A stretch of DNA of 39,631 nucleotides from Fibrobacter sp. (GCA_017965445.1 JAGCPZ010000074.1:1-39631), one strand, 5' to 3'. Positions 14,344 through 24,339 are shown, numbered from the stretch's first letter. The notes: generated by a model from the sequence alone, not told the origin. Translations and numbers: made by a program.

Positions 14344-16623
14344 ATGAAGTTATTGCGTTTTTTATTGATTGCTTGTACGACCGTCTTGTATGCACAGATG
14401 GACGGTTCGGTGTATTCTCTTTATAAGTCTCCGTTTACGGATCAGGAAGCTGTCGCGCCGGACCAGTTCCAGGATGCGGTCATCCGTGCTGCCCGCGCGA
14501 AGAAGATGATGAACGATATCTCTGTTACGCAGAACCACCGCGATTTTGCACGTGCCGCTTATTACTATTACAGTGGACAGTGGGATAGCGCCTATGCTGC
14601 CTATAATTCCTTGCGCGACCGCGAACCCGGTTTGACGGGAAGTGTCATTTTGCGCATGGCCCAGGCCGATTTTAAGCAGGAAAAGTATGCTAAGATGCGC
14701 GAGACGTTGCGCTTGGAAAAGAACTTGGAAAACGACAAGGGCTTTCGCGAGGTGGCAGACCGCTTGAGAATCGAGGCGACGATGGCGGACTTTACGATTA
14801 ACGATGCCGCCCGTGCGGATTCGTTGATGATTTTCCTTGAAAACAACCCGGAAGGCGAGGACATTGTTCCGCTGAAGTATCGCTATGCGCGTTATCTGGA
14901 AGATTCTTACCAGTTGAAGCAGGCAAAACGCCTTTACATGAAACTCTTGACAAGCAAATCATCGTACAAGGATTCTGCTTTTGCGTCTATCCGTCGTCTG
15001 AGAGAAGTGCTCGGTACTCCCGAATCGCTTGCCGAAAAGGTCGCCTATGCGAAGATGGCATGCACGAAGGACGAAATGAAGAACTGCATCAACTTGTTGG
15101 ATTCCATCCAGATTCTGGATGCGCAGCAGGCGCAGAAGAATCCGTCTTTGGTGGTGCCGCTTGAAGACCCCGCTTATGCACGCTTGAAAAAGAGCACGCT
15201 GGATTTGAATACCCGCATCAATCTGTGGGAAAAACGCGCTGGAGCCTTGCGTTCGCTCAACCGCAATGAAGAAGCCATTGAACAGTATCGTTATTTGATA
15301 GAAAATGTGGAACCGCGTCCGTCGTGGATTCAGAACATCTTGAAGCTTTACCGCAAGGAATCCGCGGAACTCTTTGACGAGGAAATCCATACTTACGATT
15401 CGCTTTTGCAGGATGTTAGCCAGTACAGCACCGAAAATGCGAACAACCTTTGGCTGCGCGGTTTCGAGTTCGAACAGAAACTGATGTACGACAAGGCTGT
15501 CGATTGCTACATGAAACTGGTCCACAAACGTTTTAAGAACAACATAAAACGTCAGTGGGCGAGGTTCCGTATCGGTTACGTCTATTTCAAACGCGGCATG
15601 TGGGTGGAGGCTGCGGCCAATTTCCGCGAAGCGACAAAGGAACCGTTTACGTGGAGCGGAAGCGCTTCGAGGATGTTCCTTGGCGATACTTACATGAAAA
15701 TGCACGAGGATTCGCTTGCTCGGGAAGCGTATCTGGACTGCATCAAGGATTTCCCGCTTTCGTATTACGCTCACCGCAGCCGTATGAAGCTTTCGGAAAA
15801 CAACTTGATGCCGGCGGACCAGATTCCGTATGCGCATGGGGTGCAAATGTCCCCGGCGACGACGCTGGACTGGATTCGTTCTGTGAACAAGCTGGGCAAA
15901 CCGGACCCCTCGTATAGCAAGGACCGTTATGAACGCATCAAGAAGCTGTTTATTTATGGCTTCGAAGATGATGCCTTCAGGCTTTATGACGAAGTGAAGA
16001 AGAAAAACTACAAACGTCTGGATTTCCTTTACGAATACGGCAAACTGTTCTATGACATGGGCGAAACGGCTGCCGGTTACAGGCTTGCAAGACAGTTCCA
16101 GGCCAAGATGGACAGGCGCCTGTTCATGGCTCCGCCGATTGACGTACTGCATTATTTGTATCCTGTGCCGTATGCGGATCCGGTGGTCTATTATTCCGGT
16201 AACAATATCGACCCGTTCTTTGTCTATAGCGTGATGCGCCAGGAATCCATATTCGATTTCCAGATAACGTCTCCTGCGGGTGCCTGCGGACTTTTGCAGA
16301 TTATGCCCGCGACGGGCAAGATGCTTGCCGAAAAGGAGGATGTTCCGGACTTTAATCCGAAGCGCCTGTACAATGCTTACCTGAATATCCGCCTGGGTAT
16401 CCGCTATTTGGTGGACCTCAAGGACGATTACAAGAACGACTACATGTACGTGCTTTGCAATTACAATGCGGGGCCGAAGCCGACGAAACGCTGGCAATCC
16501 CAAAGCGAAGGTCTTCCGTGGGATTTGCGTGTCGAGGAAATCAGCTACTGGGAAACCCGCGAATACGTAAAGCGCGTCATGGGGAACTATTGGATTTATA
16601 AGGAAATATATGACGGGATTTAG
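14344..16623 (+). CDS. Soluble lytic transglycosylase (Slt type) with TPR-like superhelix
   Basis: This 759-residue protein has a signal peptide (LLRFLLIACTTVLYA), a long alpha-helical region of tetratricopeptide-like repeats (about 60-600), and a C-terminal lysozyme-like SLT domain (about 625-750). The catalytic glutamate lies in VMRQESIFD (Glu634). AGACGLLQIMPATG and LCNYNAGPKPTKRW are the usual supporting motifs. Such enzymes cleave the glycan strands of peptidoglycan in the periplasm with 1,6-anhydro product formation. The architecture and size resemble E. coli Slt70. It starts 16 bases after ptsI with a GGA just upstream, so it may be co-transcribed with it. Confidence 0.87.
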   Translation: MKLLRFLLIACTTVLYAQMDGSVYSLYKSPFTDQEAVAPDQFQDAVIRAARAKKMMNDISVTQNHRDFARAAYYYYSGQWDSAYAAYNSLRDREPGLTGSVILRMAQADFKQEKYAKMRETLRLEKNLENDKGFREVADRLRIEATMADFTINDAARADSLMIFLENNPEGEDIVPLKYRYARYLEDSYQLKQAKRLYMKLLTSKSSYKDSAFASIRRLREVLGTPESLAEKVAYAKMACTKDEMKNCINLLDSIQILDAQQAQKNPSLVVPLEDPAYARLKKSTLDLNTRINLWEKRAGALRSLNRNEEAIEQYRYLIENVEPRPSWIQNILKLYRKESAELFDEEIHTYDSLLQDVSQYSTENANNLWLRGFEFEQKLMYDKAVDCYMKLVHKRFKNNIKRQWARFRIGYVYFKRGMWVEAAANFREATKEPFTWSGSASRMFLGDTYMKMHEDSLAREAYLDCIKDFPLSYYAHRSRMKLSENNLMPADQIPYAHGVQMSPATTLDWIRSVNKLGKPDPSYSKDRYERIKKLFIYGFEDDAFRLYDEVKKKNYKRLDFLYEYGKLFYDMGETAAGYRLARQFQAKMDRRLFMAPPIDVLHYLYPVPYADPVVYYSGNNIDPFFVYSVMRQESIFDFQITSPAGACGLLQIMPATGKMLAEKEDVPDFNPKRLYNAYLNIRLGIRYLVDLKDDYKNDYMYVLCNYNAGPKPTKRWQSQSEGLPWDLRVEEISYWETREYVKRVMGNYWIYKEIYDGI

Positions 16624-16638
16624 TTTCTCGTAACTCGT

Positions 16639-17478
16639 ATGTTATTCTTACTGCTAACTATCACTCCTGCATTTTTGTTTGCTTGTGGAAATATCTTGGA
16701 AAAGTCCGGAGTTTCGACTGTCGGCAAACGCACGGGCGGGACTTCACGACCTTGGGCTTTTTTTAAGGGTATTGTTACAAATAAATTCTGGTGGCTGGGA
16801 ATTGGCTGTTCGGGGCTAGCGACGATTGGCTATTACATAGCGATGGCGCAGTATGACCTCTCCCAAGTGCAGCCGATGATGGTGCTGAATCCGGTGCTGA
16901 CGGCGCTGATGGGCTTCTGTATTTTGAAGGAGGCGCTGACCAAGCGCATTGTTGTCGCAATTTGCTTTGTGGTGGCGGGTCTTTTGTATTCCGTAGAAAA
17001 TCTAGGAGAATCGACTGCCGTGCAGAATACCGGGATGCTCTGGGCGTATGCGGGCGGACTCTGCTTTGTGACTTTGATTGCGCACTTTTTGGTGAAAGAT
17101 CGCGAGATGGTGGATTCGCTTATCATGGGTGTGGGTTTTGGACTTTCGGCGGCGTTTTACAAGAGCCTTGCGATGGATTTTGACCTCGACCATATTGATG
17201 CCTCGTCGGTGGCGAACTTGCTTTTGGATTTGAGGGCTCTCGGTTACGTGGCGACTTACGGTATTGCGTTTTTGTATTCGCAGATATCGTTCTCTCGTGG
17301 GCGTGCACTGTTTATTATTCCGTTCAGTGCCGCTGTCGGTGCGGCTGTGCCGACCTTGGCTGGGGCGCTTGTGTTTTCGGAGGCGTTTCCGGTGGGCAAG
17401 GCTGTGTCCGTATCGCTTGTGCTGATTGGCGCATGCCTGTTCATTGTCCGTCGTCCGAGAAGAAAGCCTAAAATTTAG
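16639..17478 (+). CDS. DMT-superfamily (EamA-like) permease
   Basis: This 279-residue protein is almost entirely hydrophobic, with about nine or ten membrane helices. It shows internal duplication typical of the drug/metabolite transporter fold. The segment YDLSQVQPMMVLNPVLTALMGFCILKEALT matches the conserved EamA pattern in which a helix with Pro is followed by 'LxExLT'. A second copy reads FIIPFSAAVGAAVPTLAGALVFSEAF. The basic tail RRPRRKPKI is probably cytoplasmic. The substrate is unknown. It starts 15 bases after the transglycosylase and has no ribosome site. Confidence 0.75.
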   Translation: MLFLLLTITPAFLFACGNILEKSGVSTVGKRTGGTSRPWAFFKGIVTNKFWWLGIGCSGLATIGYYIAMAQYDLSQVQPMMVLNPVLTALMGFCILKEALTKRIVVAICFVVAGLLYSVENLGESTAVQNTGMLWAYAGGLCFVTLIAHFLVKDREMVDSLIMGVGFGLSAAFYKSLAMDFDLDHIDASSVANLLLDLRALGYVATYGIAFLYSQISFSRGRALFIIPFSAAVGAAVPTLAGALVFSEAFPVGKAVSVSLVLIGACLFIVRRPRRKPKI

Positions 17479-17569
17479 GGCTGCGCCGCTCCGCGACTAT
17501 TCAAAGAAAAGAAAGCTTTTAAAAAGGATTTTTTTAAACATTCTATGTGCTTACAAATCCTGTAATTGC

Positions 17570-17582
17570 TATCTTATAAATC
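17570..17582 (+). promoter_or_regulatory. Candidate leaderless promoter of the glycan locus
   Basis: TATCTT at 17570-17575 sits exactly 7 bases before ATG 17583, within GCTATCTT, the same octamer as before azlC. There is no ribosome site. A TTACAA at 17551-17556 is too close for a standard -35 of this box. Confidence 0.5.
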
Positions 17583-18953
17583 ATGAGTTTTTATACCAAA
17601 ATTGTTTGTATTGGCGCGGGTTACGTCGGTGGCCCCACTATGACCGTTATCGCCGACAAGTGCCCCGATGTCAAGGTGACTGTTGTCGATATTAACCAGT
17701 CCCGTATCGATGCCTGGAATAGCGAAAGCCTTCCGATTTTTGAGCCCGGCTTGGACGACGTCGTAAAACGTGCCCGTGGGCGTAACTTGTTCTTTAGCAC
17801 GGACATTGCGTCTGCAATTAAAGAAGCCGATATTATTTTTGTTTCTGTAAATACGCCGACGAAAACTTTTGGGCATGGCGCAGGGAAGGCGTCCGATCTC
17901 CAGTATTGGGAAAAGACGGCCCGCAACATTTTGGAAATTGCTGACGAAGGGAAAATCATCGTCGAAAAATCGACGCTCCCGGTTCGTACTGCGGCCGCCA
18001 TGGAACGCATCTTGAATTCGAATGACAAGGGTCTCCATTTTGAAGTGCTTTCGAACCCGGAATTCTTGGCGGAAGGTACGGCCATTAATGACTTGTTCGA
18101 GCCGGACCGCGTGCTTATCGGCAGTCACCAGACGGAGTCCGGCCTTGCTGCTTGCCAGAAACTTGTAGATGTGTATGCCCATTGGGTACCGCGTGATCGC
18201 ATCTTGACAACGAACCTCTGGAGTTCTGAACTCACGAAGCTTACGGCGAATGCTTTCCTTGCTCAGCGTATCAGTTCCATCAACTCCATCAGCGCCCTTT
18301 GCGAACGTACCGGCGCCGATGTCGATGAAGTGGCTTTCGTGATGGGGAAGGACAAGCGAATCGGTTCGAAGTTCCTCAAGGCGTCCATCGGTTTCGGAGG
18401 CAGCTGTTTCAAGAAGGATATCCTGAATCTCGTCTATCTGTGCGGTTACTACGGACTGCCCGAAGTGGCTGCCTATTGGGAAAGCGTCGTGAAGATTAAC
18501 GAGTGGCAGACGCACCGCGTTGTCGATCGCATGCTCGAAACGATGTTCAATACCATCGCCGGTAAAAAGATTGCTGTGTTCGGTTTTGCGTTCAAGGCGA
18601 ATACGGGCGATACCCGCGAGAGTCCGGCAAACCTTGTGGTGCGCGACTTGCTTGCCGAACATGCACAGCCTGTCGTGACGGATCCGAAGGCTATTCCTGA
18701 CGCCAAGCGCGACTTGAAGGATGTCATCGATCAGGTTGAGTTCGAAGAAGATCCGTACAAGGCCGCCGAAGGTGCTCATGCTGTTGTCGTATGCACAGAA
18801 TGGAAGTGCTTTGCGGAATTGGATTGGAACCGTATATACAAATCGATGGCCAAGCCAGCGTTTGTCTTTGACGGTCGTAATATTTTGGATGCCGATGCTC
18901 TTCGCAAGATTGGGTTTGAAGTGACGAGTATCGGTAAAGGTAAGGCGGAGTAG
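17583..18953 (+). CDS. ugd: UDP-glucose 6-dehydrogenase, animal/plant-like subtype
   Basis: This 456-residue enzyme oxidises UDP-glucose to UDP-glucuronate with two NAD+. The Rossmann motif GAGYVGGPT (11-19), [11 protein letters not shown] (158-168) and the catalytic [10 protein letters not shown] (Cys275) are present. Long stretches such as [20 protein letters not shown] and [13 protein letters not shown] closely match the animal/plant form from memory, rather than the shorter typical bacterial Ugd. The C-terminal domain with [19 protein letters not shown] is also of that type. It opens the surface-glycan locus and is followed 19 bases later by a second nucleotide-sugar dehydrogenase. The product would supply glucuronate to the polymer. 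Confidence 0.9.
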   Translation: MSFYTKIVCIGAGYVGGPTMTVIADKCPDVKVTVVDINQSRIDAWNSESLPIFEPGLDDVVKRARGRNLFFSTDIASAIKEADIIFVSVNTPTKTFGHGAGKASDLQYWEKTARNILEIADEGKIIVEKSTLPVRTAAAMERILNSNDKGLHFEVLSNPEFLAEGTAINDLFEPDRVLIGSHQTESGLAACQKLVDVYAHWVPRDRILTTNLWSSELTKLTANAFLAQRISSINSISALCERTGADVDEVAFVMGKDKRIGSKFLKASIGFGGSCFKKDILNLVYLCGYYGLPEVAAYWESVVKINEWQTHRVVDRMLETMFNTIAGKKIAVFGFAFKANTGDTRESPANLVVRDLLAEHAQPVVTDPKAIPDAKRDLKDVIDQVEFEEDPYKAAEGAHAVVVCTEWKCFAELDWNRIYKSMAKPAFVFDGRNILDADALRKIGFEVTSIGKGKAE

Positions 18954-18972
18954 TTTTAAGAGAGTTTGGGTT

Positions 18973-20286
18973 ATGGCGTCTATTAGCGTTTTCGGTCTGG
19001 GATATGTGGGTTGTGTTGGTATTGCTTGTTTGGCTAAACTCGGTCACAAGGTTGTTGGATGTGACGTCGATGAAAGCAAAGTAAGACGAATTGCAAAGGG
19101 CCTCCCGACGATTGTCGAGCGTGATGTGGATGAAGTCATGCAGGAAGGCTTTAAGGCTGGACTTATTTCGGCGACAACATCTCCGATGGAAGCTGTGTCC
19201 AAGACCAATATCTCGTTTCTGTGTGTGGGAACGCCGAATGCTCCGGATGGACGCCTGGATACAACATATTTGATGTCTGCGGTCAAGTCCATTGCCGAAG
19301 CGATTCGCTCCAAATCGACTTTCCACATTGTAGTGATTCGCAGTACTGTTCCGCCGGGAACGAATGCTGCCGCGATTGAGTTGATTGAAAAAATCTCGGG
19401 CAAGCGCGAAGGCGTCAACTTTGCTGTGGCCTCGAATCCGGAATTTCTCCGTGAAGGCATGGCTGTTGCGGATTACCTGAATCCTCCGTTGACTGTTATC
19501 GGTTGCGAAAGCCGTCGCGCCCTTGATACCCTAAGGAACCTCTATTCGACGCTTGGCAGTGAAATTGTCGAAGTCGAACCCAAGGTTGCCGAAATTATCA
19601 AGTTTGTCAATAATTCGTACCACGCGTTGAAGGTGACGTTCGGAAACGAAATCGGCGCTATTTGCAAGAAACTGGATATCGATAGCCACAGCGTGATGAA
19701 CTTGTTCTGCAAGGATACGCAGCTGAATATTTCGCCGTACTATTTCAAACCGGGATTTGCTTATGGCGGTTCCTGCCTGCCGAAGGATTTGCGCGGGCTC
19801 AATTTCTTGGCGGAATCCAATCAGGTGGATGTTCCGGTACTTTCGTCCATTGAAAATAGTAACAACGAACACATCAAACGCGTGCTGAACCGCGTGCAAG
19901 AAATTGGCGTGCGCTCTGTGGGCATTATCGGCTTGACGTTCAAGGCCGGGACGGATGACTTGCGCAATTCAGCGGCAATCCGTCTTGCAGAAGGCGTGCT
20001 CGGGAAGGGCTGCTCCTTGAGCATTTATGACCGCTACCTGAATATCGCCCGTGAAACGGAAACGAATTTGCGTGAACTCAACAAGCGTATTCCGCACTTG
20101 CTGCCGCTTCTCGTGAAGGATGTCGAAGATGTCGTGGAATCGACTTCGCTTGTCATCATCACTGTTCGTAATCCCGAGATTCCTGAGCTAGTCCGTAAAT
20201 ATCCCGAAATTCATTTCTTGGACTTGGTGCGAATGAAAGATCCGTCTGTAGAAACATTGCCGAATTACGAAGGCTTTTGCTGGTAA
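18973..20286 (+). CDS. algD: GDP-mannose 6-dehydrogenase (AlgD-like)
   Basis: This 437-residue nucleotide-sugar dehydrogenase resembles Pseudomonas AlgD throughout. The Rossmann start is SVFGLGYVG, NPEFLREGMAV follows, and the catalytic Cys268 in YGGSCLPKD has the same number as in AlgD. GLTFKAGTDDLRNSA and a terminal GFCW (GICW in AlgD) complete the match. AlgD oxidises GDP-mannose to GDP-mannuronate, the precursor of mannuronic acid polymers. The match favours GDP-mannose over UDP-sugars, but substrate is not proven by sequence. It is co-directional with the UDP-glucose dehydrogenase and followed 6 bases later by a glycosyltransferase, so the three form an operon. Confidence 0.85.
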   Translation: MASISVFGLGYVGCVGIACLAKLGHKVVGCDVDESKVRRIAKGLPTIVERDVDEVMQEGFKAGLISATTSPMEAVSKTNISFLCVGTPNAPDGRLDTTYLMSAVKSIAEAIRSKSTFHIVVIRSTVPPGTNAAAIELIEKISGKREGVNFAVASNPEFLREGMAVADYLNPPLTVIGCESRRALDTLRNLYSTLGSEIVEVEPKVAEIIKFVNNSYHALKVTFGNEIGAICKKLDIDSHSVMNLFCKDTQLNISPYYFKPGFAYGGSCLPKDLRGLNFLAESNQVDVPVLSSIENSNNEHIKRVLNRVQEIGVRSVGIIGLTFKAGTDDLRNSAAIRLAEGVLGKGCSLSIYDRYLNIARETETNLRELNKRIPHLLPLLVKDVEDVVESTSLVIITVRNPEIPELVRKYPEIHFLDLVRMKDPSVETLPNYEGFCW

Positions 20287-20292
20287 ACGAGT

Positions 20293-21504
20293 ATGGATCT
20301 GTCATCGAAGGAATTATCAGGCAAAAAAGTCTGTATCGTTGTTGAAAACCTCCCGGTTCCTTTTGACCGCCGAGTTTGGCAAGAGGCGACGTCGCTCCAT
20401 GAAGCGGGTGCCGAAGTGACCGTAATTTGTCCAAAGACCAAAAAGTACCCTTTGGAATACGAGGAATTGGAAGGAATCAAGATTTATCGCCATCCATTGC
20501 CGGAAGCGAAAGGAACTTTGGACTACTTCAAGGAATATCTGTGTGCGCTTTATCATGAATTTCGCCTTTTGTTCAAGGTGTTCCGCAAGCAGGGCGTGCA
20601 GGATGTCATCCATGCATGTAATCCACCGGACTTGATTTTTATTGCCGCGGCACCGTTTTTCTTTTTTACGCGCTGCAAGTTCCTTTTTGACCATCACGAT
20701 ATCAATCCGGAACTTTGGATTGCAAAATTCGGCAAGAAAGGTCTTGGCTACCGTGCCATGATTTTGGTGGAACGCCTTACGTATTTCTTTGCAAAGCATG
20801 CGATTGTGACAAACGAATCGTACAAGGAAATCGCCATGCGCCGTGGCAAAAAGCGCGAGGAAGACGTGACGATTGTCCGCAGCGGTCCGAATCTCTCCAA
20901 ATTGAAGGTTGGTCCTGCAAAGCCTGAAGTCAAGAAGGGCTTCAAGTACTTGGTGGGCTACATCGGCGTGATGGGCAAGCAGGAAGGCATCGATCTTTTG
21001 CTTAAGTCCGTTGACTACATCGTGAACGAAAAAAAACGAAAGGATATCCGTTTCTGCATCATGGGCGGCGGACCGTCTTTAGATGAATTGCGGGCATTGA
21101 ACGAGACGATGAATCTTACGGATTACGTTGATTTCCCTGGTCGTGTTTCGGATGAATATTTGGCCGATGTGCTGAATACGGCGGACGTGTGCGTGAATCC
21201 GGATTTGCCTTCTGAAATGAATGACAAATCGACGATGAACAAAATCATGGAGTACATGGCGTTCGGGAAACCGATAGTGCAATTCACGCTCAAGGAAGGG
21301 ATGTTCTCTGCACAGGAAGCGTCCCTTTACGCAAAGAATACGGATACGGATGACTTTGCGGAAAAAATCCTGTGGCTCCTGGACAATCCCGAAAAGGCTG
21401 CTGAAATGGGAGTTTTTGGTCGCAAGCGCGTGCAGAACGAACTCAGCTGGGATTTCGAAAAGCCGAAGCTGATTAGCGCCTACAAGAAAATTTTAGGAAT
21501 GTAA
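20293..21504 (+). CDS. GT4 family glycosyltransferase
   Basis: This 403-residue enzyme has a GT-B fold. The N-terminal domain starts KKVCIVVENLPVPFDRRVWQEATSL, typical of GT4 enzymes in polysaccharide loci. The C-terminal domain has YLVGYIGVMGKQEGIDLLLK and the donor-site loop ending NDKSTMNKIMEYMAFGKPIV. It would transfer a sugar from a nucleotide donor to a growing lipid-linked glycan on the cytoplasmic side of the inner membrane. Donor and linkage cannot be read from sequence. It is the last gene of the 17583-21504 operon and ends just before a bidirectional terminator. Confidence 0.85.
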   Translation: MDLSSKELSGKKVCIVVENLPVPFDRRVWQEATSLHEAGAEVTVICPKTKKYPLEYEELEGIKIYRHPLPEAKGTLDYFKEYLCALYHEFRLLFKVFRKQGVQDVIHACNPPDLIFIAAAPFFFFTRCKFLFDHHDINPELWIAKFGKKGLGYRAMILVERLTYFFAKHAIVTNESYKEIAMRRGKKREEDVTIVRSGPNLSKLKVGPAKPEVKKGFKYLVGYIGVMGKQEGIDLLLKSVDYIVNEKKRKDIRFCIMGGGPSLDELRALNETMNLTDYVDFPGRVSDEYLADVLNTADVCVNPDLPSEMNDKSTMNKIMEYMAFGKPIVQFTLKEGMFSAQEASLYAKNTDTDDFAEKILWLLDNPEKAAEMGVFGRKRVQNELSWDFEKPKLISAYKKILGM

Positions 21505-21526
21505 TTCCTATTTCGTTTTTTATGTG

Positions 21527-21558
21527 AAAAAGGGAAGTGCAAATCACTTCTCTTTTTT
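21527..21558. terminator. Bidirectional terminator between convergent genes
   Basis: A 9-bp stem (21531-21539 with 21545-21553, one G-T pair, loop CAAAT) is flanked by A-runs on the left and T-runs on the right. It can therefore stop transcription from both sides. It overlaps the last codons of the minus-strand lipoprotein gene that ends at 21544. Confidence 0.75.
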
Positions 21559-24339
21559 GTTTTCGAACTTTATATCTAATGTCTTGATAAGCGAATCGAG
21601 GCGGTGGGTGAGTTTTTCGGCGCCTAAAGTTCCTAAATGGTCATCGTCGTAAGCCATTTTGCCGGTGTAGTCGTGCTTGCCCATTTTGTTCTCGTCCATG
21701 AAGATAAAGTTGGGATAGTCTTTCGAAATGTCTTGAATTTTCTGCAAGAGTGCGGGAGCGTCGCTTCGCAAAATACCGTTTATGCCGTATGCGCCTGTGT
21801 TTTGATAGGCTGGATTTTGCGGCGTTTCTAGTGCAATGACCTTGATGTTCTTTTCTGCGGCGAGTTTAGCAAATTTTTGCAGGATTTCTACGTTCTTGTT
21901 AAAGGGCTTGGGATTGCTGTTGTTCCAACTGCTATCTCCTTTGACGGTTGGAAGGGAATCGCTCCATCCGTTGCAGGGCTGCGCTCTGTACCCTCTGCTT
22001 GAAAGGAGTGTCTCTTTCAAACTTTTAGAATTGGAAAGAGCTTTGTCTGTCATGGAAGGCAGTTCTTTGGGGACGCCGTCCTTCCAATAAGCGTGATTTC
22101 GATCATAGACGTATCCGGGATAGGTCCATGCTTCGGAATCCCAAAAACTGTCGAGATATTTTAGGCGGTCGGCATCGGTTCCGACGACGACGTATTTGAG
22201 TTTTTTTACGTGTGGTAAGATGTAACTTTCGAACAAGATAAATGAGCCGATAAGCGTGTTGTGGTCGTTTGCCATGTTGATGGCGAAATGGGGACGGCTG
22301 ATTCCATCGGGGTCAAGGGTATGGAAAATGCGCGAAGAACCGAAAAAGACAACTGTGGCAGAATCCCTGTATTGCCATAGGAGCTGCATTTTGTATCGGT
22401 ATTTTTCAGCATCACTGCTGCCGCCGGTTGTGAAGTATATTCCAGCACTATCCGGGTCGAGTTCAAAGTCTATTCCCGTTTCGTCTGTTTGTGTATTTCT
22501 TGCTTTGCGTTCTACCCACAGATTCGGGTGCCAAAGTTCTTCGCCTTCGGCAAGTTCGGTGACTGAACTGTCAGCAGGGCTTACGAGAACGATTTTTGTG
22601 TGTGACCCGTTTGCGTTGGCGAGTGTTGCTACGATGTTGGATGTTTTGCCATCGGAGGCCCATTCGCTGTGGTCAAATGTATAGCTTTTCGGTGATTTGA
22701 TGCTTTGTATGAGCTTGCCGGTGCTGTCGGCGATGAAAATGCGTTCGTGCGTGGCGTAACTCGCATCGACGAATTTCTGGCCTTTTTTGCCGCCGAAGTC
22801 GAGGAACAAAGTACGTTTGCTTTTGTCTTGAGCAAGCGAAACATTGCACGCTTGTTCTTTGTCGTACCAAATGGTGTCCCGTGCTTTTTCTGTAATTGTA
22901 GAGCCGGATTTTGCAATGCGTGCACGGAGGAGCCTTGCTCCCGAAACGGCCAACGAGTTGTCTTCGCTGATGCCGCCATGGTAGGCTCCATCGAAGAGCT
23001 TTTGCGGAGTTCCGAATTTGCCTTTGGAGAATTTTACCTGCCAGGTGGCGCTCCCCTTGAAAGCGGATTCGTCCTTGTTGTTGCCGGCATCGGTTACATA
23101 GACGATTGCCGTATCGCCGTTGTCGAGGACTCTCCAGCGGGGGATGGTGGCACTCTTGACATCCAGTTTTACGCGGTTTGTCCCTTTTGCGTTCAAGTCG
23201 CGGACGTAAAGTTTGGATGTGCCGCTGATGCCTTCGGGCTTGGTACAGAATGCAACGCGTTTTCCATCGGGCGAAATATCAGGGTGATATACTTCGATGG
23301 AATCATGAATCTCTTTTACGGATAAGGTCCCTTCACTGTAGTCGATAAATGCGAGATTTCCGCTGATGTCGTTGCGGAACGCGAGAATGGCGATATGGGT
23401 GCCGGTCAATTTTTTTATGGAGCTGGCATTGGCAAGGGCTGATACGGCGCTTGTCTGTACTTTTCCGCTGGCGTCTAGCCAAACGGGGTTCGGAATGTTG
23501 CCGAATGCGAGTCGAAAACCAATGCGGTCGGCGTGCGATGAACCTTCTACGGTGTATTCGTCGCCTCGGGCGATGACGTTCATTTCAGATGGCCTGTCAG
23601 AGAAATAGCCTCCTTTCAGAACTCGTTCTCCGAGGTCGCCTCCGTCGAGGGAGCCTACGTAATTTGTGATGGCCGTGTCGCGGAATTGACCAGCCCAGTC
23701 GTTGACCCATTCCTTCACGTTGCCGGCAAGGTCGCAGAAATCACGTGAATCTTTTCCGGCACTGCAGATGACATGCGATTTGAAGTCGGAGTTGTCGGCA
23801 TTCCAGCTATTGTTTTTGGGATCCCAGCCTTTGGATGCGGCATGGACCCATTCGGCTTCTGTGGGGAGCCGGTAGGCATTTACTTCGGGGTGAAAAACGA
23901 GTGCGTCCAGGTTTGTGCAATGGCCTTCGCTATCGAATGTCGCCTTGGTGTATGTATATGCCGAATCTCGTTTTTCGGATTTGTTTTTCGCGTTTGCGAT
24001 GAGTACAGCGTCGTAGTAGGTGACGTTTGCAAGGGGGAGACTATCTTTTTTGCACTTGCCAAAATCTTTCAGTTTGTATTCCTTGGCCAGGGCCTTGTAT
24101 TCGCCGCAAGTGAATTCGTGGATGGCCAGATAATAGTCGTAATCGAGCGAAACCTTCATGGCGGGGCGCTCCGAGGGCTTGAATTTGCTGTCCTTGGTCC
24201 CGAGTGTCACGGTTCCGCCGCGAACGGCGATCATGCCATCGATTTCATCCATTGGAGTGTCGTTCGAGGAATCGGACGACATGTTGCTGCAGGCGAGTAG
24301 CACCAGAGCGAATAATGATATGGCAAAAGCTTGCTTCAT
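21544..24339 (-). CDS. Three-domain lipoprotein: SUMF1-like, beta-propeller, SGNH-like
   Basis: This 931-residue protein has a lipoprotein signal ending LVLLAC (Cys17). Residues about 33-280 are a SUMF1/formylglycine-enzyme-like fold (RLPTEAEWVHAASKG, DLAGNVKEWVNDW, ERVLKGGYF, DRIGFRLAFG) but without the copper-binding cysteine pair, so it is probably not an oxidase. About 290-610 is a TolB-like beta-propeller (HPDISPDGKRVAF). About 625-925 is SGNH-hydrolase-like, with candidate Ser668 in FFGSSR and Asp898/His901 in DDDHLGTLGAEKL. The size and lipoprotein signal fit a Fibrobacter paralogous family I recall as TIGR02171, of unknown function. Location inside a glycan locus suggests surface-glycan binding or deacylation. 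Confidence 0.72.
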   Translation of the reverse strand: MKQAFAISLFALVLLACSNMSSDSSNDTPMDEIDGMIAVRGGTVTLGTKDSKFKPSERPAMKVSLDYDYYLAIHEFTCGEYKALAKEYKLKDFGKCKKDSLPLANVTYYDAVLIANAKNKSEKRDSAYTYTKATFDSEGHCTNLDALVFHPEVNAYRLPTEAEWVHAASKGWDPKNNSWNADNSDFKSHVICSAGKDSRDFCDLAGNVKEWVNDWAGQFRDTAITNYVGSLDGGDLGERVLKGGYFSDRPSEMNVIARGDEYTVEGSSHADRIGFRLAFGNIPNPVWLDASGKVQTSAVSALANASSIKKLTGTHIAILAFRNDISGNLAFIDYSEGTLSVKEIHDSIEVYHPDISPDGKRVAFCTKPEGISGTSKLYVRDLNAKGTNRVKLDVKSATIPRWRVLDNGDTAIVYVTDAGNNKDESAFKGSATWQVKFSKGKFGTPQKLFDGAYHGGISEDNSLAVSGARLLRARIAKSGSTITEKARDTIWYDKEQACNVSLAQDKSKRTLFLDFGGKKGQKFVDASYATHERIFIADSTGKLIQSIKSPKSYTFDHSEWASDGKTSNIVATLANANGSHTKIVLVSPADSSVTELAEGEELWHPNLWVERKARNTQTDETGIDFELDPDSAGIYFTTGGSSDAEKYRYKMQLLWQYRDSATVVFFGSSRIFHTLDPDGISRPHFAINMANDHNTLIGSFILFESYILPHVKKLKYVVVGTDADRLKYLDSFWDSEAWTYPGYVYDRNHAYWKDGVPKELPSMTDKALSNSKSLKETLLSSRGYRAQPCNGWSDSLPTVKGDSSWNNSNPKPFNKNVEILQKFAKLAAEKNIKVIALETPQNPAYQNTGAYGINGILRSDAPALLQKIQDISKDYPNFIFMDENKMGKHDYTGKMAYDDDHLGTLGAEKLTHRLDSLIKTLDIKFENKKEK

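Noticed and set aside
14959..16503. Minus-strand open frame of 514 codons opposite the transglycosylase
   Set aside because: Antisense shadow, with no family resemblance.
21544..24339. Active formylglycine-generating enzyme
   Set aside because: The expected copper-binding cysteine pair near the GGYFSDR segment is absent.
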